A stretch of 36,317 bases of DNA. Source: an uncultured Collinsella sp. Its GTDB lineage: Bacteria > Actinomycetota > Coriobacteriia > Coriobacteriales > Coriobacteriaceae. The position numbers and the translations under genes were made by a program. The DNA lies in the NCBI GenBank assembly GCA_959596495.1, contig CAUFXK010000015.1, positions 1 through 36,317 on the forward strand, read 5' to 3'. This document shows, in pieces, positions 1 to 7,478 of this stretch. The notes under the pieces were generated by a model that was given only the letters and a program-made list of their open reading frames with translations, was not told where the DNA came from and did not search any database. The number at the start of each line of letters is the position of its first letter. The first letter of the stretch is position 1.

Positions 1-83
1 GTGTGGCGCCTTGTCCGCAGCTCCGAAGGAGCAGGACAAGGCGCCACACATGGTCGAGGACGTTCTGAAAACTAAGCCCGGCC
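1..83. repeat. Family 1 structured palindrome, copy a (cut by window edge)
   Basis: A perfect 16-bp stem (1-16 with 34-49) closes a 17-nt loop that itself forms GCTCC/GGAGC around GAA. The following 12 nt (50-61) end in CGAGGAC, the invariant right-hand strand of family 1. The next bases (62-83) should be the right half of the outer stem; its left half would lie before the window. It sits 3' of asd. The assignment rests on matching the loop of copy b and the right-hand strand of copies b, c and d. Confidence 0.7.
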
Positions 84-103
84 CCCGCCGGACAGGTCAA
101 CCG

Positions 104-1129
104 CTACTCGCAGAGCAGCTTAGCGATCTGGACGGCGTTGGTTGCCGCGCCCTTACGGATTTGGTCGCCGCAGCACCAGAAGGTGATGCCGCGCGCGGCC
201 TCGGGGTTCGAGATGTCGCGACGCACGCGGCCGACCCAAATCAGGTCCTGGTCGGACGTATCCATCGGCATGGGGAAGCGATCGTGCGCATCCTCGGCGC
301 TCATATCGTCAACCAGCTTCACGCCCGGAGCGGCAGCCAGCGCAGCACGGGCCTCCTCAACCGTAATGTCGCGCTCAAACTCGAGCGTAATGCTCTCGGA
401 GTGCGAACGCAGCACGGGCACGCGCACGCAGGTGCAGTTCACGCGCAGCTCGGGCAGATGCATGATCTTGCGGCCCTCGTTTTGCAGCTTCATCTCCTCG
501 GAGGTAAAGCCTTCCTCCTTGACACCGCCGATCTGCGGAATCAGGTTGCTCGCCAGCTGGGCGGCAAACGCGCGCGGCTCGGGAATCTCCTCGCCACGGC
601 CCAGGGCGGCAAGCTGAGCCTCGAGCTCGGCCATACCGGGAGCGCCAGCGCCCGAAGCTGCCTGATACGTGGACACGATCATACGCTTCACGCCAGCAAG
701 CTGGTGCAGCGGCCACGTGGGAACCAGGCCGATGATGGTCGCGCAGTTGGGATTGGCGATAAGGCCGTGATGCCACTTGATGTCGTCGGCATTGATCTCG
801 GGCACGACCAGCGGCACCTCGGGATCCATGCGGAAGGCGTGGCTGTTGTCGACCACGACGGCGCCGCGCTTGACGGCCTCGGGCAGTAGCTCCTTCGCAA
901 TATCGTCGCCGGCGGCGCCGAGCACGATGTCGCAGCCCTCAAAGGCCTCGGGGCAAGCCTCCTCAATCACAACCTGCTCGCCGCGGAACTCGACGGTCTT
1001 GCCCGCAGAGCGCGCGCTCGCTAGCAGCTTGAGCTTGCCGACCGGAAACTCCTGCTCGTTGAGGCACTCGAGCATCTGGGTGCCCACGGCTCCCGTCGCG
1101 CCCAAAATAGCAACCGTGTACTGTTTCAT
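104..1129 (-). CDS. asd: Aspartate-semialdehyde dehydrogenase
   Basis: Converts aspartyl-4-phosphate to aspartate semialdehyde with NADPH, the branch point to lysine, threonine and methionine. The 341-aa protein begins with the Rossmann glycine motif GATGAVGTQ. It carries the catalytic-cysteine motif NPNCATI near residue 130 and the substrate-binding stretch YQAASGAG. The ATG at 1129 is chosen over a longer reading frame because a purine-rich ribosome site (AAAGGGGGAAG) directly precedes it and the family starts here. It lies downstream of lysC on the same strand, but a GC hairpin at 1207-1227 in the gap suggests at least partly separate transcription. Family 1 copy a follows the stop codon. 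Length is normal for the family. Confidence 0.96.
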   Translation of the reverse strand: MKQYTVAILGATGAVGTQMLECLNEQEFPVGKLKLLASARSAGKTVEFRGEQVVIEEACPEAFEGCDIVLGAAGDDIAKELLPEAVKRGAVVVDNSHAFRMDPEVPLVVPEINADDIKWHHGLIANPNCATIIGLVPTWPLHQLAGVKRMIVSTYQAASGAGAPGMAELEAQLAALGRGEEIPEPRAFAAQLASNLIPQIGGVKEEGFTSEEMKLQNEGRKIMHLPELRVNCTCVRVPVLRSHSESITLEFERDITVEEARAALAAAPGVKLVDDMSAEDAHDRFPMPMDTSDQDLIWVGRVRRDISNPEAARGITFWCCGDQIRKGAATNAVQIAKLLCE

Positions 1130-1206
1130 GCTTCCCCCTTTAAAGGCTGTGGCTTTTGCCCGCACGCCGAGCAGGCCGATTATTGTTGCCAGTGTATACA
1201 AGAACA

Positions 1207-1227
1207 GGGCGGGCACGAAACCCGCCC
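1207..1227 (-). terminator. GC hairpin between lysC and asd
   Basis: A 7-bp GGGCGGG/CCCGCCC stem with a 7-nt loop, followed on the minus strand by TGTTCTTGT. It could end lysC transcription ahead of asd. The T tract is weak, so this may instead be an attenuating structure. Confidence 0.4.
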
Positions 1228-1260
1228 CGTCGAAACGAAACCGAAACGAAACGCCCCGCC

Positions 1261-1291
1261 GTAGTTTTTGAGGCAAGTCCCAAAAATCTAC
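1261..1291 (-). repeat. Conserved-loop hairpin after lysC (GGGAC family)
   Basis: On the minus strand a GTAGATTTTTG/CAAAAACTAC stem with one bulged base encloses GGACTTGCCT. It begins 11 nt after the lysC stop. A related sequence at 12615-12644 keeps GGGACATGCCT and most of the stem, so the loop sequence, not just the stem, is conserved. Confidence 0.5.
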
Positions 1292-1302
1292 TGGGATAGC
1301 AG

Positions 1303-2691
1303 CTACTTGTGGAGCGCGGCCGGGGCGGGATCGACCGGCACGGGAGCCTCCAGGTCGGAGACCTTCACAATGCCGTTCTCGTCGGAGAAGGCGCGGTAAA
1401 TGGTCCGAATCGCCAGATCGAAGTCCTTCTCCTCTACGCCGATAATGATGTTGATCTCGTCGCAGCTCTGCGAAATCATACGTACGCTCACGCCGGCCTG
1501 ACCAAGCATGCCAAACAGATGGCCCGAGATACCTGCGCGGCCGCGAAGGTTACGGCCGACGGTCGCGATGAGCGCCAAACCCTCGACAACCTCGATCTCG
1601 AGCGGCTCGACCTCCTGCTGGATGTCACCCACGAGTGAGTACAGCGAATCGTGCACATCCTGCTCCTGCACCACGGCGCCAAAGCGGTCGACGCCGGTGG
1701 GCATGTGCTCAACGGAAACGTCATAGCGTTCGAACACCGAAAGTGCACGGCGCATAAAGCCGACACGGGGCTTGGTGCGGTCGCGGGCAACGTTGATGGC
1801 GACAAAGCCGCGCTTGCCGGTCACGCCGGTAATGATAGGCTCCGCCTCACCCTCGTCAGCCGTCTCGCTAATGATGGTGCCGGGGTCCTGCGGCGCATTG
1901 GTGTTCTTGATGACCAGCGGAATGCCTGCCTCGCGCACGGGGAACACGGCCTCCTCGTGCAGGACGCTTGCACCCATGTACGAAAGCTCGCGCAGCTCCT
2001 CGTAGGTAACGCGCGCAATGGGCTGAGCCTCGGGAACAATACGCGGATCGGCAGAATAGAAGCCCGAAACGTCGGTCCAGTTCTCGTACAGGTCGGCACC
2101 AAGGCACTTGGCCAGAATCGAGCCGGAAATATCGCCGCCGCCACGGTCGAGCAGCTTGATCTGCCCCTCACGCGTCGCGCCGTAGAAACCGGGCATAACA
2201 AAGCCGCCCTGCTGGCCGTACTCCTGCACCAGCTCGGCGGTGCGGTTCATGCTGAGCGTACCGTCATGATGGAACGCCACGACCGTCGCGGCATCCAGGA
2301 ACGGCAGGCCCAGGTACTCGGCCATCAGGCGAGCGGTAAAGTACTCGCCGCGGCTTACGAGCTCCTCAGTAGAGTAGCCACCGGAGCGAGCACGCTCGGC
2401 AAAGGCCGCAAACTCTTCGCGGATGGGATAGGTGAGCCCCAGCTCGTCAGCGATATCAAAATAGCGCTGGCCGATGTCCTCGAGCAGCTCCTCGCACGAC
2501 ACGTGGTACTTGACGTGCGCGTTGACCAAGTAGAGCAGATCGGTCACCTTGGTGTCGCCCTTAAAACGGCGACCGCAGGCAGAAACCACCACAAAACGGC
2601 GGGCCGGATCGGCATCGACGATGGCCTTGATCTTCTTAAAGTGTTCGGCGTCGGCGACCGACGAGCCGCCAAACTTGGCAATCTTAATCAT
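1303..2691 (-). CDS. lysC: Aspartate kinase
   Basis: Phosphorylates aspartate to aspartyl-4-phosphate, the first step of the lysine/threonine/methionine pathway. The 462-aa protein opens with the kinase motif KFGGSSVAD and contains an amino-acid kinase domain to about residue 280. Two ACT-type regulatory segments occupy the C-terminus (VGFMRRALSVFERYDVSVEHM and GRAGISGHLFGMLGQAGVSVRM regions), so feedback control by end-product amino acids is expected from the family. It is monofunctional, with no homoserine dehydrogenase domain. The start ATG at 2691 lies 104 bp from, and divergent to, thrC, giving a shared promoter region. asd follows on the same strand. Confidence 0.95.
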   Translation of the reverse strand: MIKIAKFGGSSVADAEHFKKIKAIVDADPARRFVVVSACGRRFKGDTKVTDLLYLVNAHVKYHVSCEELLEDIGQRYFDIADELGLTYPIREEFAAFAERARSGGYSTEELVSRGEYFTARLMAEYLGLPFLDAATVVAFHHDGTLSMNRTAELVQEYGQQGGFVMPGFYGATREGQIKLLDRGGGDISGSILAKCLGADLYENWTDVSGFYSADPRIVPEAQPIARVTYEELRELSYMGASVLHEEAVFPVREAGIPLVIKNTNAPQDPGTIISETADEGEAEPIITGVTGKRGFVAINVARDRTKPRVGFMRRALSVFERYDVSVEHMPTGVDRFGAVVQEQDVHDSLYSLVGDIQQEVEPLEIEVVEGLALIATVGRNLRGRAGISGHLFGMLGQAGVSVRMISQSCDEINIIIGVEEKDFDLAIRTIYRAFSDENGIVKVSDLEAPVPVDPAPAALHK

Positions 2692-2795
2692 GGGCTGGAG
2701 GTTACCTTTCTAAAAAGCCTCTGCGAACCTATTTTGCGCGCTCTGATACCATGGTTTCACCGATTGGGACCAAGGCATCCGAGGAGCAGTGTTAT

Positions 2796-4313
2796 ATGGG
2801 AACTTATCATAGTACACGAGGACGCACTTTATCGTGCTCAAGTAAGGTGGCAATCCGTACCGGCATCGCTCCCGACGGGGGTTTGTTTGTCTCGGACGAG
2901 CTCGGCACCCAGCAGGTCGATATCAGCTCGCTTGCAGATAAATCGTACTTTGAAATCGCTCAAGATGTGTTGGGAATGTTACTGAATGATTACACGACCG
3001 AAGAAATTTCGGCCTGTGTGAATGAGGCATACCGCGGCACGTTCGCGAGCGAAGAGGTCACGCCGCTCGTCAAACTCGACGCCGCACCGGGCGCTGACGT
3101 CCCTCAAACCTATGTGATGGAGCTCTTTGGCGGCCCCACAAGCGCCTTCAAGGACGTCGCCCTGCAGATGCTCCCCCGTCTGATGGCCCGCACTTCCGCC
3201 AAGGACGGCGGCGCCGAGCGCATCATGATCGTCACCGCCACGTCGGGCGACACGGGCAAGGCAGCACTCGCCGGCTTTGCCGACGCCCCGGGCGCGGGCA
3301 TCACCGTCTTTTATCCCGAAGGCAAAGTCAGCCGCGTGCAGAATCTGCAGATGTCCACGCAGGAGGGCGATAACGTCGCCGTCTGCGGCATCCGCGGCAA
3401 CTTCGACGATGCCCAGAGTGCCGTCAAGCGCATCTTTGCCGATAAGGAGCTTGCCGAGCGCCTGGAAGCCGCCGGCACTGTGCTTTCGAGTGCCAACTCC
3501 ATCAACGTCGGCCGCCTGGTGCCGCAGGTTGTCTACTACTTTACCGCCTATGCGCAACTGCTGCGCGCCGGCGCTATCGAGGCTGGCGACGCCGTAGAGT
3601 TCTGTGTGCCCACCGGCAACTTTGGCGATATCTTGGCCGGCTACTACGCCAAGTGCATGGGTCTGCCCGTCGCCAAGCTCATCGTCGCGAGCGACAAGAA
3701 CAACGTGCTGGCTGACTTCCTGACCACCGGTGTCTACGACCGCAACCGTCCGTTCTACACGACCATCTCGCCGTCGATGGACATCCTCATCAGCTCCAAC
3801 CTGGAGCGCATGCTGTACTTCCTGTCCGATGGCGACTGCGAGCTTGTTGCCGGCCTTATGGAGCAGCTGGCACAGACTGGTCGCTACGAAGTTCCCGCCG
3901 AGCTGCTGGCCAAGATCCAGAGCGTCTTTGGCTGCGGTTGGGCCAGCGAGGACGAGGTCCGCACTGCCATCAAGAGCTGCTGGGATGCGAACGGCTACGT
4001 GATTGACCCGCACACCGCTTGCGGCTATCACGTCTTTGAGCAGGTCGCTCCCACCGAGGGCGCCAAGGCCCGCGTGCTGCTTTCGACCGCCAGCCCCTAC
4101 AAGTTCCCGCGCGCCTGCTGCGACGCCCTGGGACTCAACGTTCCCGAGGACGACTTTGAGGCCATGCGCGTGCTCGAGCAGGCAACCAACACGGTCGCCC
4201 CGACCCAGCTCGCCGAACTCGAATCCAAACCCATCCGCTTCGAAGACGTCTGCGACGTCGATGAGATGGCAAGCTACGTCGAGTCCGCAGCAAAAAAGAT
4301 GGCTACCAACTAA
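2796..4313 (+). CDS. thrC: Threonine synthase
   Basis: PLP enzyme converting O-phosphohomoserine to threonine. The 505-aa protein has the N-terminal motif YHSTRG typical of the longer threonine-synthase class. The PLP-lysine motif is GPTSAFKDVALQ near residue 113, followed by a phosphate-binding TATSGDTGKAA stretch. The ATG at 2796 is preferred because GAGGAG lies ten bases upstream; an in-frame ATG at 2751 has no ribosome site and adds unrelated residues. It diverges from lysC and is followed by thrB 200 bp downstream. A strong terminator-like hairpin and a family 1-like palindrome fill that gap, so the two thr genes may not be simply co-transcribed. Confidence 0.95.
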   Translation: MGTYHSTRGRTLSCSSKVAIRTGIAPDGGLFVSDELGTQQVDISSLADKSYFEIAQDVLGMLLNDYTTEEISACVNEAYRGTFASEEVTPLVKLDAAPGADVPQTYVMELFGGPTSAFKDVALQMLPRLMARTSAKDGGAERIMIVTATSGDTGKAALAGFADAPGAGITVFYPEGKVSRVQNLQMSTQEGDNVAVCGIRGNFDDAQSAVKRIFADKELAERLEAAGTVLSSANSINVGRLVPQVVYYFTAYAQLLRAGAIEAGDAVEFCVPTGNFGDILAGYYAKCMGLPVAKLIVASDKNNVLADFLTTGVYDRNRPFYTTISPSMDILISSNLERMLYFLSDGDCELVAGLMEQLAQTGRYEVPAELLAKIQSVFGCGWASEDEVRTAIKSCWDANGYVIDPHTACGYHVFEQVAPTEGAKARVLLSTASPYKFPRACCDALGLNVPEDDFEAMRVLEQATNTVAPTQLAELESKPIRFEDVCDVDEMASYVESAAKKMATN

Positions 4314-4326
4314 AACCCCTTATAAG

Positions 4327-4346
4327 GCGCCGGCGAAAGCCGGCGC
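4327..4346 (+). terminator. Terminator-like hairpin after thrC
   Basis: A perfect 8-bp stem GCGCCGGC/GCCGGCGC with a GAAA tetraloop begins 14 nt after the thrC stop and is followed by the pyrimidine-rich ACCTTCTTTTA. Confidence 0.7.
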
Positions 4347-4394
4347 ACCTTCTTTTATCAGAAACCCACCGGGATGATGACGAGCTGACATGCG

Positions 4395-4500
4395 GGTCTG
4401 CCTGTTTAGTTCGTCGCGAGTTCCGCACGAGCCGGAAAGCACTTAATGTGCTTTCCGAGCGAGCCAGGACTGCCCGAGCAGCGAACTAAACAGGCAGACC
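4395..4500. repeat. Diverged family 1 palindrome between thrC and thrB
   Basis: Perfect 19-bp outer arms (4395-4413 and 4482-4500) enclose a second hairpin (4433-4442 with 4448-4457). The left spacer contains TTCCGCA and the right spacer GCCCGAG, matching the invariant strands of family 1, but the spacers are longer (about 20 and 25 nt) than the 12 nt of the other copies. It ends 15 nt before the thrB start codon, so its outer stem lies just upstream of the thrB ribosome site. Confidence 0.6.
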
Positions 4501-4515
4501 GCCCAGGAGATTCCC

Positions 4516-5397
4516 ATGATCAAGATCACCGTCCCAGCAACAAGCGCCAACTTGGGCATTGGCTACGACACCCTCGGCATGGCCGTCAGCCTTTACTCGC
4601 ACTTCACCTTCGAGCGCGCCGACAAGCTCACCATCACGGGCTGCCCCGAGGAGTTCCAAAACGAGAACAACCTAGTCTACGTAAGCTTTGTGGATGCGCT
4701 GGCCGCATGGGGCGAGCCGGCATTCCCCGTCGCCATCGACATTCAGACTGACGTTCCCGTCGCTCGTGGCCTGGGTTCCAGCTCCACCTGCGTTGTCGCT
4801 GGCATTATGGCCGCCGCCGCGCTGACGGGCCACACCGTCGACCGCGCCGAGCTCGTCCGCATCGCCACCGAGGTCGAGGGACATCCCGACAACGTCGCCC
4901 CCGCCATCCTGGGCGGCGCAGTCTGCTCTTTTACACCGACCGATTCGCTCCCCCAGTGCCTGCGCTACGAAGTGAGCGATCGCCTGCGTTTTATTACCGT
5001 GATTCCGCCCTACGAGGTACACACGAGTGAGGCGCGCAAGGTCGTGCCGCAGGAGATTCCGCTTTCCACCGCCGTATGGCAGATGGGCCGCATCGCCGGC
5101 ATGACGCGCGGTCTCGAGACCGGCGATCTGGACCTGATTGCCGCCGCCAATGACGACCGTATCCAGGAACCCTATCGTCGCCGTCTGATTCCCGACTACA
5201 ACGCTGTGCGCGACACCTGCCTTAACGGCGGCGCCAAGACCATCTGGATCAGTGGCTCCGGCTCGACCCTCATGGCCGTAACCGACGATACCATCGTGGC
5301 GAAGTTCCTGCAGGTCAAGCTGCGCGAGCAGTTCCCCAAGTGCGATACGCATATCCTCACGTGCGACACCGAGGGCGCTCAAATCGAGTACCTGTAG
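4516..5397 (+). CDS. thrB: Homoserine kinase
   Basis: GHMP-family kinase that makes O-phosphohomoserine, the substrate of the thrC product. The 293-aa protein begins VPATSANLGIGYDTLGMA, the GHMP motif 1 region. The ATP-binding motif GLGSSST lies near residue 90, and a C-terminal ISGSGSTLMA motif 3 is present. The ATG at 4516 follows CCCAGGAGATTCCC. The stop codon TAG lies inside the 9-bp outermost arm of family 1 copy b, so the 3' structure starts at the end of the reading frame. Homoserine dehydrogenase is not in this window. Confidence 0.95.
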   Translation: MIKITVPATSANLGIGYDTLGMAVSLYSHFTFERADKLTITGCPEEFQNENNLVYVSFVDALAAWGEPAFPVAIDIQTDVPVARGLGSSSTCVVAGIMAAAALTGHTVDRAELVRIATEVEGHPDNVAPAILGGAVCSFTPTDSLPQCLRYEVSDRLRFITVIPPYEVHTSEARKVVPQEIPLSTAVWQMGRIAGMTRGLETGDLDLIAAANDDRIQEPYRRRLIPDYNAVRDTCLNGGAKTIWISGSGSTLMAVTDDTIVAKFLQVKLREQFPKCDTHILTCDTEGAQIEYL

Positions 5398-5573
5398 ACA
5401 TCGCTAGTTAATCCCTTCGGGCCGCCCAAGGGTATCCCCTTAAAAACGTCCTCGCACTTGAGGCCCGCTTATCCTGCTCCTTCGGAGCTACGGATAAGCG
5501 GGCCTCGTGCTGCGGAATGTTTTTAAGGGGATACCCTTGGGCGGCCCTAAAGCAACGTGGTCGACGATGTCTA
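5395..5573. repeat. Family 1 structured palindrome, copy b
   Basis: The best-preserved copy, lying between the converging 3' ends of thrB and yihA. Nested perfect stems are: 9 bp (5395-5403/5565-5573, including the thrB stop codon), 29 bp (5419-5447/5519-5547) and 15 bp (5460-5474/5492-5506). The two 12-nt spacers between the 29-bp and 15-bp stems read, on the minus strand, ATTCCGCAGCAC and AAGTGCGAGGAC. GCAC and GTGC within them can pair. The apical loop forms GCTCC/GGAGC. Its motifs read in the opposite direction to copies a, c and d. Confidence 0.9.
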
Positions 5574-5655
5574 TAGGAACCCACGCTTTGAAGGGGCGCC
5601 GGGCTGATGGTTTGGCTTTTTATTGGTAGGGGCCCTTACTGGGATGGGACCCTTA

Positions 5656-6246
5656 CTAGAGGCAGGCCTCGGCGATGCGGCGCTTGAGTTCATCGATACC
5701 GGTGCCAGTCTGGGAGCTTGTGATGATTACGTTTTCGGCCGGGACGTTGAGCTGCTTTTTGATGGCTGCTGCCTGGCGGGCCTGCTGGGTGCGGCTGAGC
5801 TTGTCGGCTTTGGTGAGGCAGACGATAAAGTTGAACTCGTTGCCCTGTAGGTAGTCAATCATGTCGTGGTCGAGCTTGCTGGGGTCGTGACGAATGTCCA
5901 CCAGCGAGACGACCAAGTTAAAGCTGCGCTCGGAGTCGAAGAAGTCGCCGATGAGCTCTGCCCAGCGGTCGCGCTCGGCCTTGGAACGACGGGCGAAACC
6001 GTAACCCGGCAGGTCCACGAAATGCACGTCGTCGGCCTCAAAGAAGTTGATGTTGCTCGTCTTGCCCGGCGTGCTTGAAACCTTGACCAGGTTCTTGCGG
6101 CCAAAAAGCTTGTTCATAATCGACGACTTGCCCACGTTGGAGCGGCCGACAAAGCTCACCTCGGGGCAGGTGGACTCGGGAATCTGCGAAACCTTGCCGT
6201 AGCTGGCGACGAACTTGGCAAGCTGGTAGTTAATGGAATCGGCCAT
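5656..6246 (-). CDS. yihA: Ribosome-biogenesis GTPase YihA/YsxC (EngB)
   Basis: Small P-loop GTPase needed for assembly of the large ribosomal subunit. The 196-aa protein shows G1 GRSNVGKSS, a G2 threonine in the TPGKTSNINFF stretch, G3 DLPGYGFA and G4 TKADK, in the usual spacing for the family. The ATG at 6246 is chosen because AAGGAG sits five bases upstream; a GTG two codons earlier would be almost on top of that site. It follows mtnN on the same strand with a 38-bp gap, so the two probably form one transcript. Confidence 0.94.
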   Translation of the reverse strand: MADSINYQLAKFVASYGKVSQIPESTCPEVSFVGRSNVGKSSIMNKLFGRKNLVKVSSTPGKTSNINFFEADDVHFVDLPGYGFARRSKAERDRWAELIGDFFDSERSFNLVVSLVDIRHDPSKLDHDMIDYLQGNEFNFIVCLTKADKLSRTQQARQAAAIKKQLNVPAENVIITSSQTGTGIDELKRRIAEACL

Positions 6247-6284
6247 GGACACTCCTTGGTCGTAGGTTCTTACAAAAGAGCGCG

Positions 6285-7025
6285 CTATTGCGCAGCGGCA
6301 ATGCGGCGGACGATATCGAGCGTGATGTTACTTGCGACACGCGCGTACTCGAACAGATCGAACTCTCGGTCGCAAATTGCATCGTACGCCTCGTCACAAT
6401 TATCGCTGATAGCGCGCAACACCAGGCAATCGACACCATTTTTGGTTGCGACATGAGCAATCGCCGCGCCCTCCATGCCGACACAATCGGCATGCGTCGC
6501 TTCGATAGCGTCGTTACGCATGGCGGCGCCCGTCACAAAGCGGTTACCCGTGGCAATCGTGCCGACCAGGAACTGTTTGGTGCCCTCGTTCGAAGCGACT
6601 GCATTTGTCGAAGCGTCAACGAACCCACGCTCAGCAAGCACGTCGACGGCAATATCGACCAGCGCGGGCGTCGAGCCAAACTCCTCAAGCCCCGGTGCAG
6701 ACTCGGCGATAAGCGCGGTATCGGTATCCAGATAGCGCAGGCGTTTGCCAATGACCACGTCGTCGATATGGAGCTTGGGGTTCAAACCGCCCGCAATGCC
6801 CGAAAACACAACAGCCTGCGGAGCATACTTGCTAATGAGGTGCTGTGTTGCAGCGGCGGCGTTCACCGTGCCCATGCCCGCCGTTGTGGCGACAACTGTC
6901 AGGCCGTCGAGCTCGCCGCTCACAACGGTCAAGCCTGCCTCCCGTGCCTCGCAAACGTCGCTCAGCTCTTCCTTAATCTGCATGATCTCTTTTTCGAGCG
7001 CACCGATAATCGCGATGGTAGCCAT
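6285..7025 (-). CDS. mtnN: 5'-Methylthioadenosine/S-adenosylhomocysteine nucleosidase
   Basis: Cleaves MTA, SAH and 5'-deoxyadenosine to adenine and the matching sugar, recycling by-products of methylation, polyamine synthesis and radical-SAM chemistry (the last is relevant to the PFL activase nearby). The 246-aa protein starts IAIIGALEKEI and contains VFSGIAGGLN, the purine-binding VGMEGAAIAHVA segment and LRAISDNCDE with the catalytic Asp, all typical of the MTAN family. The ATG at 7025 is preferred to an upstream TTG because TTGGGGA precedes it. yihA follows downstream. Confidence 0.94.
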   Translation of the reverse strand: MATIAIIGALEKEIMQIKEELSDVCEAREAGLTVVSGELDGLTVVATTAGMGTVNAAAATQHLISKYAPQAVVFSGIAGGLNPKLHIDDVVIGKRLRYLDTDTALIAESAPGLEEFGSTPALVDIAVDVLAERGFVDASTNAVASNEGTKQFLVGTIATGNRFVTGAAMRNDAIEATHADCVGMEGAAIAHVATKNGVDCLVLRAISDNCDEAYDAICDREFDLFEYARVASNITLDIVRRIAAAQ

Positions 7026-7052
7026 ACCATTCCCCAAACCTATACGAAATTC

Positions 7053-7238
7053 TCAACCACGGTATGGTACCAGCATTTTGTTTGACCTCGCCAAACGAAC
7101 ACGCCAAGCCAGTGCAGCTCGCGTATCAAACAGCGCCTTTGCAATCGCGGCCGTAACCTCGCTCGAGCGGTCGCTCCACGGCATCGATGTCATGACGCTC
7201 ATGACATAGGTACGGCCATCGATGTCGATAGCAGGCAT
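7053..7238 (-). pseudogene. Possible C-terminal remnant of a serine hydrolase
   Basis: An open frame of 61 codons reading MPAIDIDGRTYVMSVMTS and then WSDRSSEVTAAIAKALFD. This resembles the last strand and helix of class A beta-lactamase-like serine hydrolases (final beta-strand with VMT, then a helix). The catalytic SxxK and KTG parts are absent, and the upstream bases do not continue the domain. GGAAAG lies upstream of the ATG, so translation is possible, but a gene fossil is the more likely reading. The similarity is judged by eye only. Confidence 0.3.
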
Positions 7239-7341
7239 TTCTTTCCAAAGATATTCAGTCGCGTTTAAGGTGTCTCTAAACAATAAACAGGCGTTTCTAT
7301 GCAAAAACACCGATTCCGTTGCGCATCTTTGCCCAAAACGC

Positions 7342-7408
7342 AGTTGCGGTGAAATAGTTCCTGCTTGGGCGGCATAAGCCGAAAAACAAGAACTATTCCA
7401 CCGCAACT
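7342..7408. repeat. 19-bp inverted repeat upstream of mtnN
   Basis: Arms 7342-7360 and 7390-7408 match over 19 bp with one change that remains a possible G-U pair. The 29-nt centre holds a GGC-ATAA-GCC mini-hairpin. It lies in the 453-bp gap between the pflA 3' end and mtnN and does not match the other repeat families here. Confidence 0.6.
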
Positions 7409-7444
7409 TGACGGGGCTCTTTAGCAATCAACTAGGTGCCCGGG

Positions 7445-7477
7445 GGCACTCATTTAAGTCTGTCCCCAATGAGTGCC
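7445..7477 (-). terminator. GGGGAC-loop hairpin after pflA
   Basis: A perfect 10-bp stem (GGCACTCATT/AATGAGTGCC) begins one base after the pflA stop. On the minus strand the loop reads GGGGACAGACTTA, sharing GGGGACAG with hairpins at 17822-17859 and 27994-28030. No T tract follows, so termination is inferred from position. Confidence 0.55.
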
Positions 7478-7478
7478 G

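Noticed and set aside
5395..5573. Reading the long palindromes as insertion-sequence or MITE ends
   Set aside because: No transposase gene, no clear target duplication for family 1, and arms differ between copies. The CGCTG pentamers around family 2 are too short to prove duplication.
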